This document shows, in pieces, positions 1-12,599 of a DNA stretch of 64,000 nucleotides. Both the position numbers and the translations under genes were made by a program. The stretch lies in NCBI RefSeq assembly GCF_901933205.1, contig NC_044600.1:1550001-1614000 (forward strand), read 5' to 3'. Position 1 is the stretch's first letter, and each line of letters opens with the position of its first letter. This stretch comes from Camarhynchus parvulus. Its lineage: Eukaryota > Chordata > Aves > Passeriformes > Thraupidae. The notes under the pieces are model-generated. The model was not told the DNA's origin. It saw only the letters and a program-made list of their open reading frames with translations, and did not search any database.

Positions 1-3000
1 GACTTAAAATCACATTTCCTCTGATCCTATACTGAAATTCAGTGTTCATTATAAACGCAGTTTCAAAAAATTAGGATTTTTTTCCTTTTTTCTTTTTTCT
101 GAGACCAAGCAAGAAGTTCTTTGTGTCAGCCAGTGAGACAGCTGGCAATCACCACCTGCATGAGGAGTCCTGGCCAGCTCCCACATCCCTGTTCCACCTC
201 TCAGCTCAGGGAGGTGAGCCTGGCACTGGGATGAAATCATTGCCCAGTTTGCATTGCCCAGCCAGCCTTGCAAGACTGAATGTGTGGTGGAATTTGGGCA
301 GTGGAGACACTGGTTCACTAAAATAAACACCCACCAACACGAGCAAGAAGGATTGCATGAGAAATAAATGAGATTATACTTTATTAGTGCATAAGAATTA
401 ACAGCTGACAGTGACAATTAACTGGATGAAGAGCTGCTTTGGGATTGAGGCCACTCCCTTTTCCAGGTAGAACCCAACTCAGGGGATCAGTTTATGGTAA
501 CTCCCAAATACCAGAAAACAGAATTCATTCTGGATAAAACAGTGTTTTCAAAAGTCAGGATTTTGGGAATAAAGTTCGGGAATTATGAATGAGCTTGGGG
601 CAGTGATCACAGAGTGCAATCCCAAAGCCAGCTCTAGAACAGGCACCTTAACTGTGACTGGCATGAAAAAATTCAACTTTGGCTTTCCAGAGGAATCTTG
701 TGCTGAGATTTCCCCAGTGCAGCTCCCTTAAAACTGAGAACCTAAAACCAGCACACCTAAAATGAGGATGTTTAAAATTCAGATCCCAATCTTTCTGCAC
801 TTTTTTTCTTTTCCTAGCAATTAAATAGGATAAAGTTTAATTTAAAAACGTTAAAAAAAAAGCAACTGCACAGAGCTAGGGACATGAGAAACCGACAGTG
901 ATAAAGAAGCTCAGAGTGCTCCTGCCATGTTAGTTCACTGATGACTAAACTGGTTTAAATATTAGCTCTAGTTAAAGCTGTGCAATATAGACTTTGTTTT
1001 TCAGAAATTACACACAACTTTTCAATTTCATAGAATTCTGCACTGCCTCAGTTGTGGGCTCCATTTGCAGTGCCGATGAAGTGGCTTTTTGCATCAAAAA
1101 TGCAAATATATACACATTTTGGATGCAAAACACTCTTTGCTTGAACACTCTTACGTCTGCTGTGATACTGGCCTGTTTGAGCTCAACAAATTTTTCTGTT
1201 CCTGGAACTTCACAGCACATTATGGGCTCAAACCAGCCCCACTTGGGGATAAAGAAAACATCCTTAAAGTTATGCAAAACATTCATAACAAAATGCAAAT
1301 ACTGTTTACAGTTTTCAGCATCTCAGTATAGCAACTCATATTCTAAATTGCATCCAGCTACCAGCAATATGGAAAGTTTTTAATCATCCCCTGTGCTGGG
1401 GGTTGGTGCTCTTGTCTTGCAGGAGGGCTGGGCCTGGCTTTAGGCTGGGCCCAGAGATGGTGGATTTAGATAAATTTCACTCTGCCACCTGCAGAATGAG
1501 ATTCATTCCCTCATTTCTCAGGAGGTTTTCTGGCAGGGGGCTGCCTCCTCCGGGGGAGAGGAAACCAACAGCCAACAGATTGGATTTTAATTCCACCACT
1601 GTGAAAATGAACTGGGGCCAAAACAATTATTGCCATCACGGGCTGCTGGGTGGGCACAGATTGATGTGTTTGCATTTCACCAGGACAAGCAAAACACAAA
1701 CCTCTGCTTCCCTCAGCCTTGCAGGGAGGGATGCAGGGCTGGTCACTGCTCCCTGACACAGCAGCACAGGCCCCCTCTTCCCCCAGCACACTTACCCTGC
1801 ACTAAGGAAAAATCCTCATTCAGGGCTCACTATTCCATTTCCCAGCATGCTGCATCAATAAACCAATGGCGCTTCTGTCAGCCCATCCCCTGGTCAATGC
1901 TGCCTCCTCAAGAGATGGCCATGAAGCTCTTTGTCCCCACTGTAACCAGCCCACACTCACCAAGTGACTCTGGAGAGTGGGGAAGAGAAAATCACATTGC
2001 AGAGAGAGCAGCACAGGGAGGTGCAGGGTGAGAATCCAGCAGTGGGAGCCTTGCTCAGGTGGGTAGCTCAGCTAAAAGCCATCTTCCAAGGGGCAGAGAC
2101 AAGAGCAGGATGTTCCAACAGCACATCCTGGCCCACAGGGCCTCCTTGGGTGAACCCTGCCTGTAGGAGTGAAGTGACTGCCAGGAAAACTGGGAGGGTC
2201 TCCTCTCCCTGCTTCAGTTCGCTGAATTTTGGCTTGTGGAATCCTCTGAATCCTCCCCCCTCAGGGAAATCCTCAGGGCTTTGCCTTGGAAGAATTCACC
2301 ACAGAGTTTTCCCCACCTAGGTGGACAGAAAGGGCTTCCCCACAAAGTCTTGCACACTGTGTCTTTAGAAAATGCTCCCACCTGTTCTGTTGGACATTCC
2401 TTGCCTCTCCAGTTGGGAAATGCAGATGTTCACCGGGAACTCCAATTTTCAGCCCCTGGAAGGGTGTGGAGAGACACAAACCAACTGAGAGAAAACACAC
2501 AGTGAAAGGAAAATTGGCTTCACAGGTGGAGAAAATCTGAGGTTCAACAGGAACCTCTTGGTTTAAATCAGCCATCAGATTGTGCCTGATCTTTCACACC
2601 TGCTCCTTTCCAGACTCAGGCACCTGCAACTGATCCCCCATGAAAGAAATCTGAGGAAAATCAAAATGAAAGAAAATGATGACTGTGTTGGTACTGGATT
2701 GTAACAAAAATTGCAGGCTCTGCCTTCATTAGGAGCAAACAGGATATTAATGTGGGAAAAGCAGCATACTTTGCATGGAAAACATCTTCATGATCAAAGA
2801 TCTGTTTTATATAATTTGCTTCCTTGATTATACAAGGAACTCCATGCAGAAATATAGTTTTGCTTTACAGAATTTACATTAAAGGCTTCTCCTGCTCATC
2901 TCCTTCAGTTCCCACCTCCCTGATCAGTGCACCTCTCCTCAGTGCAAGCGTTCATCACTCTGGCTCCAGCTGAAAGCCAATAATGGGGAAATTAGTGAGC

Positions 3001-5186
3001 AACAGCAAAAACCTGAGTACTGAATAATCCCAGCAGTTTGCAGTACCTACAATTAAACCTGGCGCAACTTTTCTATGTGATATCTTAATAATATGCATAA
3101 ATAGGCTTTATTGCAAGGCCAAAATTTTCCAACAGTCCAACCAGACCAAGACATCAGAGCTGGTGTCCAACAGATGCATTTTTGCTGCCCTCCAGGTTCT
3201 CTCTACTTTGCATGTGTTTTAAATTTTGTGTTTTAAATTTTGCCTCCCAGTGCTAAGCCTGACCCCCAGACTGGAGCCTGTGTGGCTCACAGATAAATGG
3301 CTGCAAGCCTGAATCACTTGCTGGGCCACACAGGGGAGCAGATCAAGAGACCTTTTATCTACTGTGTCAGTTCTTTGCCAAATCCAGGAATCAGGAATAT
3401 TCAGATTTTACTGGGCAAAACACATGGTGAGCTCAAGGCAAACACAAATGAATGGCAAAAGACACTTCCCTGGCAGAGTCCATTGAAACCCAGAGAAATG
3501 AAGTTTGTCCTTTTAAATTGTTCCCTTTGTGTAAAAGGGATCATACCACCTGTGATTATTGCTTCTTTAAATGGCCTCTGCTGTACAAGGCAGATTACCA
3601 AAATGAAATTATTTAGGAAGAAAATACAATGGTAGATGCAAAAAGCCCCCAGAAGCACCTGAAATAGTTTCTGCTGAATTATTTAGAGTTATGCTCTTGT
3701 CCCCTCTTGTGAATTGTGTCTACTCCAGTTTATGGCTATCACATTCTGGAAAAAACTCCAAGTGAAAAGAGCACTGAGCCTCTACTTCAGCAGGTATGCA
3801 AGTCTTGCAACAAATGCAGAACTATTGCAGGGGCAAAGCAGCTTCTTCTGATTCCAGATTTTTAAAAATTAGTTATCTAGTTCCACCTTATAGTTAAGAA
3901 ACATCCTATATTATAAAGTATTACATTATAGAAACTTGTTTTCTGAGCTTATGGCAGCTCCTCAGTGACCTCTGAAGAGAACACTCCACTTTAGGGATGG
4001 GGACTTGGGTCTGAATTTTGCAGGGAGAGTTTGCACTGAATTTTGCCAGTGCAGTGATGGGGGTGGCCACCAAATCTCAGCAGGCAGGAAGAGAATGGTC
4101 CCTGTTTCCAAAGTGCAGGTCAGATGTCTGCAAGTGGCTGAGGGGGGAGTGAAGCCCTTTGCCCTCCCAGCACCTCGGGGCTGTGCAGCAGCATCACCCT
4201 CATGGACCAAATTCTGCCCCTGCAGCTGGGAGCTGAGCAGCACCTCGTGCTGGGTGCTCAAACCCAGCAGATAAATGCTCTGAGCCTCTGCTCCCTCCCC
4301 TCCTGAGTCAGCACTGGCCTCTCTGTGCCACCTCTGCTTTTCCCTTTTCTTTCTGTGCTTCCATTGCTTGGTCAAACACCACCTGTCACAAATCCCTTTG
4401 TAACATGGTTTTGTGTTTTGTCCTTCCTCATTATTTCTTCCTGCCCTCTCTGGCACTGTGTGTTATTCCAAGTTCTGCTTTCCAACATTTCCCAATGTGT
4501 AAATCAGGAAGTTCCTTGGGATATTTTTGCCAGCATGACTGAGAGCTCAGACTGACAGGGGATTATCAGCATCCCTCTTCCTGCTTTTGTTGATCCCTCA
4601 CCATTCAGAAGTCAGATGCTTGTCTCCCACTCTGCTCAACTGGAGAGAGCTCTTTTCTACCAGTGTGTGCTTTAAATACCCCACTGAGTAGGACTGCCAT
4701 AATAAAGTAATAATCAAGTTTTGCTGTTGTGAATGACTGCAGATTACTCACTGCCTGATGTGCAAACACAATGGGGATGGTTCAAAAGACACTTCCATTG
4801 TGCCTGGGGAAATTCACGGGGACTTGGAGATACTTGGAAATCTTTTCTCCCAAACAGAATCCATGCCCAGTTTTGTGAAAAAGAATTTATGAAATAATTT
4901 TTAACCACCTGATACCACAATGAATTGTACTTTTAAGTTTCACATTATGGGTATTTAAAGGCAGAGGATCAGCTGCTTACAGGTAATGATGAGAAAACAT
5001 TAATGTCATAAAGCAACAAATACTCTATCAGCATGCACAGGGTGCTAAAGACAGCAATGACAATTTTAATAAACCCAGACATTGATATTAGCATTATCAA
5101 AAAAACCCCACAATTAATAATGCTTCAAGAATCAAAACTTATATAAAATTTATGTGGGCATTTGCAGAAGGTTTGGGGGAATGTTT

Positions 5187-5218
<32 letters not shown>

Positions 5219-5880
5219 TATTTATGGTGCCTTTGACCATCCCTGGGCACATCTTTTCCACATATAAAAAGTTACTTAAGGAGAGTTTTATCAACATGGC
5301 TGCTCATATTCATTAGGATTATATCAAATTAGAATTTTGAGTAAAATTCAGTGCTATCTCTCTGTACTATTGTGCAGTTCAGTCTGTTCTGGTGACATCA
5401 TTAAGAGTTTTGAAGGGAAGAGTCTGCCAGGTTTCTGTTCTGCTAAGACCATTCTGGGAATGAATTAAATAATTTGGAAAACATCAGCAATAGCTGTCTG
5501 ACTATTTGTGTGCTTAGAAATTCTATACTGAAATCCAGCCTCTTCAAATAAATATGGACCCATGGGATTTGTTCATTGATTCCCTTTTATTGTTATTTTT
5601 GTAAAAATTAAATGGTATCACCATGATTTAATTTGGGTTTTTTTTTTAAATTATATACTTTTTTGGGTTATTTGGTTTTTAAAGTCCTCCTTCACTGGAA
5701 AAGGCACCTGGTTCCCCAAATTCAAGTCAAATAGAATTGACACCTCAGAGAAAAAAAAAGACAGAAATCCACAAAACGACAGTAAGCTAAAATGGAATGT
5801 AATTTCAGCATGACAATTTTATACAGCAAACCCAGGCTTTGAGGTGATGGTACTCAACAGGAAATAATCATGATAATCAA
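1..5880. other. Downstream flank, no gene seen
   Basis: AT-rich DNA with two GC-richer patches at about 1400-2330 and 3960-4340. Short open frames occur, but none has a recognisable domain, splice context or codon pattern. A (TA)n run lies at 5186-5222. Confidence 0.6.
5186..5222. repeat. (TA)n microsatellite with a CA interruption
   Basis: About eleven TA units, then a short acacacac-type interruption, then more TA units. Confidence 0.9.
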
Positions 5881-5922
5881 GTAAAACATTGGTGCATCTA
5901 CCAGAATCATGGTATGTATATC

Positions 5923-5928
5923 TTTATT
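5923..5928 (-). promoter_or_regulatory. DIAPH2: Distal poly(A) signal candidate
   Basis: The minus strand reads AACTGTAATAAAGATATAC, a clean AATAAA. A CA-containing cleavage context and a GT-richer stretch (tctggtagatg) follow within 30 nt. This is the best-formed signal in the left 10 kb and would place the transcript end near 5900. Confidence 0.4.
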
Positions 5929-8900
5929 ACAGTTTTCAGAATACATGGATTAACAATGGCCAGGCTGTGATTTCATCAAATTCCTATTTTAAACATTACA
6001 TACAAACACAGAGCTGTTTAAAAAATAGAAATGCATGAGTTTTGTCACCTTTTTATTTTTTTTAATCTTTTTTTTGTTTCGTTTTTTTTTTTTGGCATCA
6101 GGAGTCCTATGACTTCCAAAAGGGAAATCAAATGGTGCATGGTAGCAGATTGACTGAAGTGTGATAGGTTATTGTTCACATTCTGTGGCATATGTATCAC
6201 CTCAAACAGTGCTAAAAGCACTCCAAGGACAAATCCTTCTCCTTTCCCCCTCTCCCCATGACACCAGTGGGTGCTTGCAGGACTGCAGGGTGCACAGGCT
6301 CACACAACTCCCTCCCTGGAGCACCAAAGCAGCACTGGGAGACCTGCAGACACCTGAAGCTGGGGCATTTGGCTGCATCTGCTTGGATTAATCTCTTTCT
6401 TTTTTTTTTTTTTAAGTTATTTTTTATTTACATTTCGTGTGCATGCGCGGGCGTGTGCGGAGACACCGCAGGGGAAGAGGTTTCTCACAAGACTTATTTC
6501 AAAATGAGTTTAAACTTGCAAATACAGTATGGCACATCAGAGGTGGGCTGGACACTGCTCAGCACTTGTCCTGCCCGACCTTGCAGCACTTGGAAGGCAA
6601 ACAGCAAAGTAGAACTCAGCCAAGCCTTTGCTGAATGGAAAAAAAGCAATTTACACACACAGGGAAGTTTGCTCCCACAGAACTATTACCTGTTTGAAAT
6701 ATTCACCAGCTAGATCATTCTCAGGGTAGGAAGGGCTGAAGTCACCCATCAAAGCAGGGTTTGCCTGAGGGATGTGAAAGCTGAAGGCTGCAAAGTTTCC
6801 TTAACAAAAGCTATAGGAGGATTTCCAGAGCCAAACCTAAAACTCAGCCAGATTCTCAGAGTTTGGTGTGTTGTGGGATGAATTTAAAGTAGGTTGCTAA
6901 TGAATTGTGGCTTGGATAGAAACCATGAAAATATTATGGTTTTTTACAGCATTTGTCTGAGGTAGTACATATACCACACACAAAAATGCAAAAATATACA
7001 GATATTCATGATTATTTGCATATTACAGAAGGGAACTATGGGAACGCTCTTGTATCTCAATTCTCAAGAAGAACAGATCATTTCAGATCACACTGCTCAT
7101 ATTGACCACAGTCAGCTGAAACCAGAACAAGGGACAATGCTCCTGTTTGCCACTGCCCTCTGAGGCACTGCTCCTGTTCTGGTTGCAGCCAAATAATCAG
7201 ATTTACACAACTTCATGGGTGTGCTGGGATGGACCCCTCTGGATCCCACACAAGCACGCAGGACAGAGCAGGTTGCACTTGTTCTCTCCGCAATCTGCAC
7301 GAAACTGGAGCAGGAGGAGCCCAGTGCCTGCCCAGCTCTGAGCTCACAGCCAGGAGCTCAGCACAGGAATATTTGTACACGGCTGAAACCTTTCATTCCC
7401 ATGACATTCGGAGGTTGGGTTCGATTCATCGCAAAGGTGAAATTATCTTCCTCTTAAATAAACTAAGAAATGTAAACAGTGTAACATCATTAAAAAAAAC
7501 CAAAAAAACTCTCTCAGAACTTGTAACTGGTAAAATGTGAATGCAAACAGATGCGCTGGTATATTGTTAACGTCATGTCTCAGAGGACAGAGAGTGAAAC
7601 ATAATTAGCAAGAAATTTATGTATGAACCCTCCAGTGATTTTCTTTCTGGGATTACTTTGAATACAAATATAATTTAACTGATATATTTCATTTTTTTTA
7701 AAATTAGAAAATAAGGCAAGTGCATTTCTGAAAAAGGTGCTACTCTTCTACACTTCTAGATAAACATGTGACACCTCTGAAAATTAGATCAATAATAAAA
7801 ACATTAAAAATATCTGCAATTTAATATAGACTGAAAAACTATCAAAAGACAAAGTGACCAGCATCAATTTCAGAAAATATTTTAGACTTCATAAATACGA
7901 GCACCCTATATTTACATAAATTATCTCCTAAACTAGTTTTCCTTTGAAAGACACTTTCGTTCTAACAGATATGTCCATTAAATTATATAAATGTTTCAAA
8001 TATGAAAAAAATAGTATTAAAATAGAAGCATCAGATGATGTTGTTATTTTGGATTTGCCTTTTTTTCCTAGGATTTGGTTCTCGAAAATCTGTAGCCAGC
8101 TTTCACAGAGCTTTCAAAAAAAAATATAACCCATGGAAATGAAAAACTTGTGCACTAATAACTACTGCTATCGTATAAAGATTCTGTGGAGAGCTTTTGA
8201 GTTTTCACATAGAAAGATTATACCAATACTTGTAAATCCCAGCAAAATGCTAATTTCAAAATCTGAATTCTAAGACACTATTGATTTTTATAGACATTAT
8301 GAACCTAATCCTTTAAACTGGCTTTGTACATTAAGCACATTTTTGTAAGTGTAAATTTAATAGTTCCATTTCAAGAAGCAGGGCTTCAATACAAGGCTGA
8401 TGTTGACCCTGCACAAAACAGGATAGAATTCTTTAATTCTTTTTTAGCTCTTACTGATAAACAAGGAAACAAAATCCTGTTGCATGCTTTTTTTTTCTCT
8501 CTTTTTTTTTTTTTTTTTCCTGAAGTACCATACAACTCTTCAGTTTGTTCCTAAAGCCCCTAAACAGTTTAGGGAGAGTATTTAGTTGACAGCAAACATT
8601 TCACTAGGCTTCAGTGGTATTCCTATGTTTAGAGCTATGGGCAAACCCCCTGTAGTCTTTGAAAAAAAAATAAAAATTACAATTAATACTAGATTGAAAA
8701 GGAGCTGTATCTTTTCTTGCAATAATGCAGTTTGTAATTGTGGGAATTTATCCCAAACTAGTCCAATAGTTTTAAGAGGATCTCAGCAGAGAAGCAAAAA
8801 GAATCTACTATACAAAGATGCTTGGCTCAAGCAGTAGTGCAAAGATCCACTGCCCCAGGAGCAAAGTCCCTCCAGAGCAAGGAGTTTGTGCACAGAAACC

Positions 8901-9846
8901 ACTGACACCTCACCTTCCAAACAGCCTTTACAGACACTAAAAAACCCCAAGTTCCCCATAACCCCAGGCAATAAAAGCATCCACAATAAAATTTCATCAA
9001 TCAGTGATAAGCATTAATAATCTGAGAACAAGTGCCAGCTGCTGCAGAGCATCCTGATTCTTTACAAATATCATAGCTCAGCAACTTATGCAGTAGTTCC
9101 ACTGGAATTCCACTTCAAACCCTCCATCCCCTCCAGGTGAGCAGTGCACCTTCAGGGTGGGGCAGCTGCCCTGGGGACAGAGGGGACAGGGGAGGGAGGA
9201 TTTGATTTTCCCCAGCAGTGCCAGGACAAACAGTGGCAGCTGCTCACCTGAGGAGCTGCAGTGCAAGGGCCTGGGCACAAAGGGGAGGAGCTTCCCAAAA
9301 ATCAGCCTTGGCCACTGCTAGGCAGTGCTCCAGGTAGGAAATGCGTTGGTAGCTGCTGAACTCTCAGCACTAAAATCCACCAGTGGAGACCCCCTAGGTA
9401 TTTTACCTGAGAAACAGAGGAAAAACTCAGAGGCAGTTCTGAAAAACTTCATTGGGTAGCTTGTCTCTAAAAACCTACACACAGGCATTTTAGCATCATC
9501 AAAATAGGACAATCACACTTTCCCCCAAATAGCTTTATAAAGAATATATAAGTGCACAATTAGAAAAATCCCTCCTTAGATACAGTTAAAAACATATTCT
9601 GCCCTTGATACAATTTTGGAAAAATCCTATGCTGTGTTTTTATTTAATTTTTTTTTCTTTTTAGCAGTGATAAGTAAGTACACCTCATCGTATCACCAGA
9701 GGTGTAGATATGTGGTGTATCCCACTGGCAGCTGAATCCACCAGGCTTTACACTGATAAGGTTTTCAGCAACCTGACTGGGGCTATGTGTTGCTTTTTTA
9801 TGGTTACAAAAAAGATTCTGATAATGTAGACCAGCTCATCTCTGAA

Positions 9847-9868
9847 TTTATTAACATACAATTTTATT
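9847..9868 (-). promoter_or_regulatory. DIAPH2: Proximal poly(A) signal candidates (two AATAAA)
   Basis: TTTATT on the + strand at 9847-9852 and 9863-9868 reads AATAAA on the minus strand, 412-433 nt after the stop codon. A further copy lies at 9639-9644. AT-rich DNA makes chance hits common, so these are candidates only. Confidence 0.35.
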
Positions 9869-10279
9869 ATTTTTCCTTTCATGTTCAAATCAGAACTGCA
9901 AATGGAATCCACAGCTGTACTCTTTCAACAGAAGTGTATTCTCTTACCCATATAAAACATAACCTAGAAATCCCCAACTCCTTTCATGTGAGTTGCCAGC
10001 TTAAACAAAAAGGGGTGAAAAAAAGAAAGAATATAAGAAAATAAGATATATACCCTACTGTTTAACACTGTTTACAGATCTTGGTAGTTGGGGTAATAAG
10101 ATACAGTATGTGGATTTTTTTTAGCAACTGCTTTAAAATTACATATTCTTACACCATCTCATTTAATCAATACCAGTATTCCTTTATGATCATTGCCAAT
10201 TTGGATGATAAACTCTTCCCAAAGCACATCCATTTCATTGTAAATAAAACAATTCATTAATTCTTTGGCATCAGAAGAA

Positions 10280-10344
10280 TCATACAGCTGCAATTGCTCC
10301 GTTGTGTCGAGAACGAGACCTTTCCAAAGTCACTCGTTTATTAT
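10280..10344 (-). CDS. DIAPH2: DIAPH2 terminal coding exon with stop codon
   Basis: After a strong minus-strand polypyrimidine tract and ttgcag, the exon begins AT, which joins the G at the end of the DAD exon to make Asp. It then reads NKRV...ERSRSRHNGAIAAV and a TGA at 10280-10282. The segment ERSRSRHNGAI is, as I recall the mammalian protein, the hallmark of the DIAPH2 C-terminus; DIAPH1 and DIAPH3 have different and longer tails. The last few residues (AAV) differ from the mammalian ending that I remember. The tail is Arg/Ser-rich and follows the DAD; no further domain is expected. Splice phase, in-frame stop and paralogue-specific tail together make the identification firm. Mammalian DIAPH2 has isoforms that differ at the 3' end, so other terminal exons may exist outside what I could recognise here. 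Confidence 0.93.
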
Positions 10345-10371
10345 CTGCAACAAAAAGAGAGAAAAAAACAA
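10345..10371 (-). promoter_or_regulatory. DIAPH2: 3' splice site of the DIAPH2 terminal exon
   Basis: On the minus strand a long T/C tract (tgtttttttctctc, then tttttg) leads directly into ttgcag, a strong acceptor. It sets the start of the last exon and gives the phase that matches the DAD exon donor. Confidence 0.88.
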
Positions 10372-11095
10372 ATCACCACAAGATTTGAAACACGGATAAT
10401 GCAATGTCAAGAGGTTTTCAAACAGCCCTGAAAATCATTCTGAATGATATGTAAATAAGTAAGTAGGAGACTGGATCAGAGAAGTTTCACACTGCAGCTG
10501 CCAGACTGAGTTCAAGAGTTCTGCAATCAGCAATAAATTACTTTCTTGATCAGAGAAGCTGGGTGATAAAAGCATTGGGAGAATCCTGAAACACGGTCCC
10601 CTTGGAAACAGCACATAATAAATACAATTCTGGGTAAAAATCTTTCAAATTTTATAAATAATTTATGCAGAGAATCTCTGGAAAAATGCATTTCAAGTTT
10701 CATGAGAACGCACTGACCAGTGAAAACCTGCTAGATGCTCCAAGCCTAAAAGCCCAAACACCTCTCACTGTAATTTGGTACAGAGTTAAAAATAGAACAG
10801 TTAAATCAGCCACTTCCTAAGCATTTCCTGATTGTGCAACGTGAACAAGTTTCAGTATAAAATATTACCCAGTAATTATTGCAATGAATAATAAATATGT
10901 CTCTATCACAGGAAAACAATCACCAAGTACCAGCCACGCTCCTAAATGCCTTTACAATAAAATTTTAAAGCCATGAATACACACATACACACAAAAAGGG
11001 GCAGGAGATTAACCCCCACTCAGTGTTCTGCAGGTTTGCAGCTTTATTTTGACAATGAGTTCCTGCCATGCACGTTTTTTTCCTTTTTTTCTTCC

Positions 11096-11120
11096 TTTTT
11101 TTTTTTTTTTTTTTTTTTTT
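11096..11120. repeat. Poly(T) tract, 25 T
   Basis: An uninterrupted T run at the end of a C/T-rich stretch from about 11075. No retroposed gene was recognised beside it. Confidence 0.9.
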
Positions 11121-11689
11121 GGTGGCTGCTTCCTTTTGACCTTTTCTACCCTGTCTCATTCAGGTGCTGCTCTGCACCATTTCTGTCCCTACACTGCTGC
11201 AGCACCAGGATTTCCCAAAAGAGGGGCTGGGACTTTTACACAGGGCTGGAATATCATAAAGAGGTTGATGCCTTTTGGGGCTACCTAAACACGGAATTAA
11301 GGGAATAAAAAGCAGTTCTATTTACTGAAGGGCCTTCAGGTACATTTGGGGCAGATGAAGCCCTCAGGGGCTACACCCAAAAATGGATGATGGGTCACGG
11401 GTTGGCACATTTTGATAAGTTTGGTTCATTTGCATACTGGGGGTTAATGTTCCAATTACAGCTTCAGCTAATGAAGTCATTGACCCCAAGTTTGCTCCCC
11501 CAAACTCACTGTTGTTCCCATCTCAGGCCTGAGGCAGTGAGGTGTCCTTGGTTCCCAGCCTGCAGAGGAATTGTTGTGTCTGCCCAGCATGGGAGAGCAG
11601 CAGCTCCCACTGTACATGGAGTTCAGAGTTACACTAAAGAACTGCAGGATTACAAATACATAAAAATATAAAAAAATCAAATCCTAAGG

Positions 11690-12490
11690 CATCAAAGTCA
11701 CTTCAGCAAAGCACCTGCCAGGCACACTGCAGGCACTCAGCTCTTCCCAAAGGCTCAGCTCCCTCTGCCTGCCCAGCCTGTGCCCCTGGCAGTGCCACGC
11801 AGAGGGCTGGGCACAGAGCTGGGTCCCCAGCACCCCTGGGGGCACACACACGGTGTGTGAGCTGGGTTTGGGTGAAACTGAGCGCCAGGGGAAAGGAAAG
11901 GCTGGAGCAGGGATCCACTGGGATCCAGCAGGGGCTGTGAGCACCTGCAGGGATGGTGCCAAGGGGCCACAGCCAGGCTCTGCCCAGGGGTGTCCAGCCA
12001 GGCACAACACAGGGCACAGGTGACCAGCAGGACACTCCTCCTGACATGGCACAGACCAGCAGGACACTCCTGACAGGGCACAAGTGACCAGCAGCAAACT
12101 CCTCCTGACAGGGCACTGACCAGCAGGGAACTCCTGACAGGGCACAAGTGACCAGCAGGACACTCCTGACAGGGCACAAGTGACCAGCAGCAAACTCCTC
12201 CTGACGGGGCACTGACCAGCAGCAAACTCCTCCTGGCTCTGAAGGGCACTGGGCCCTGCCCCAGGACGGGCTGTAGCTCCATCCTCAGATATTCCATCCA
12301 TTCCCAGGAGCCAGGCTGGGCACAGGGTGGCCAAGGTGACCTCCAGAGCCCCCTACAAGCCCAGGCCCTGCTCTAACCCAGCAGAGCCAGAACGGCAAGC
12401 AATTAAAGGAGACAAAGAAGTCATCTCTGTGATCTGTTCCTGGACAGAGGCTGCAAAATCAGCCTCCCCTTCCCTGCTCGTGCAAGTGTC
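11690..12490. other. GC-rich patch around the 12-kb minisatellite
   Basis: Outside the array the patch is rich in cctg/cagg words but poor in CpG. No splice sites or recognisable protein were found. Confidence 0.5.
12012..12236. repeat. Minisatellite, 29-35 bp units, about seven copies
   Basis: Units follow gggcac(aagt)gaccagcag..aactcctcctgaca with lengths 35, 29, 35, 29, 32, 35 and 30. Long units (with aagt and a doubled ctc) alternate with short ones, so the array probably grew in pairs. Overlapping open frames of up to 216 codons on the minus strand are by-products of the array. Confidence 0.92.
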
Positions 12491-12599
12491 TGCAGTGCTG
12501 TGGGGAATTAACGGCTCCTTTAGCAAGATTATTAGTTCTTTTTATAGTTCTGCCTTGCCTCCTTTTCCTAATGAACGTAGCCATGCATAAAGTATTCAA

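Larger units (their letters stand above)
5900..10279 (-). other. DIAPH2: DIAPH2 3' UTR, candidate extent
   Basis: Sequence downstream of the TGA at 10280 is noncoding and AT-rich. The 3' UTR must begin at 10279; its end is not certain. Minus-strand AATAAA signals at 9847-9868 would give a ~430-nt UTR. A well-formed AATAAA at 5923-5928 would give a ~4.4-kb UTR. Within the region are long T runs (about 6390-6413 and 8500-8519) and a G-rich patch at 9174-9197. Confidence 0.5.

Noticed and set aside
11000..11120. Poly(T) tract as the tail of a processed pseudogene on the minus strand
   Set aside because: The adjoining sequence shows no recognisable mRNA copy and no target-site duplication.
11684..12334. 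Minus-strand open frames of 169-216 codons
   Set aside because: They come from the 29-35 bp minisatellite; three overlapping frames show the same Cys/Leu/Val-rich repeats.
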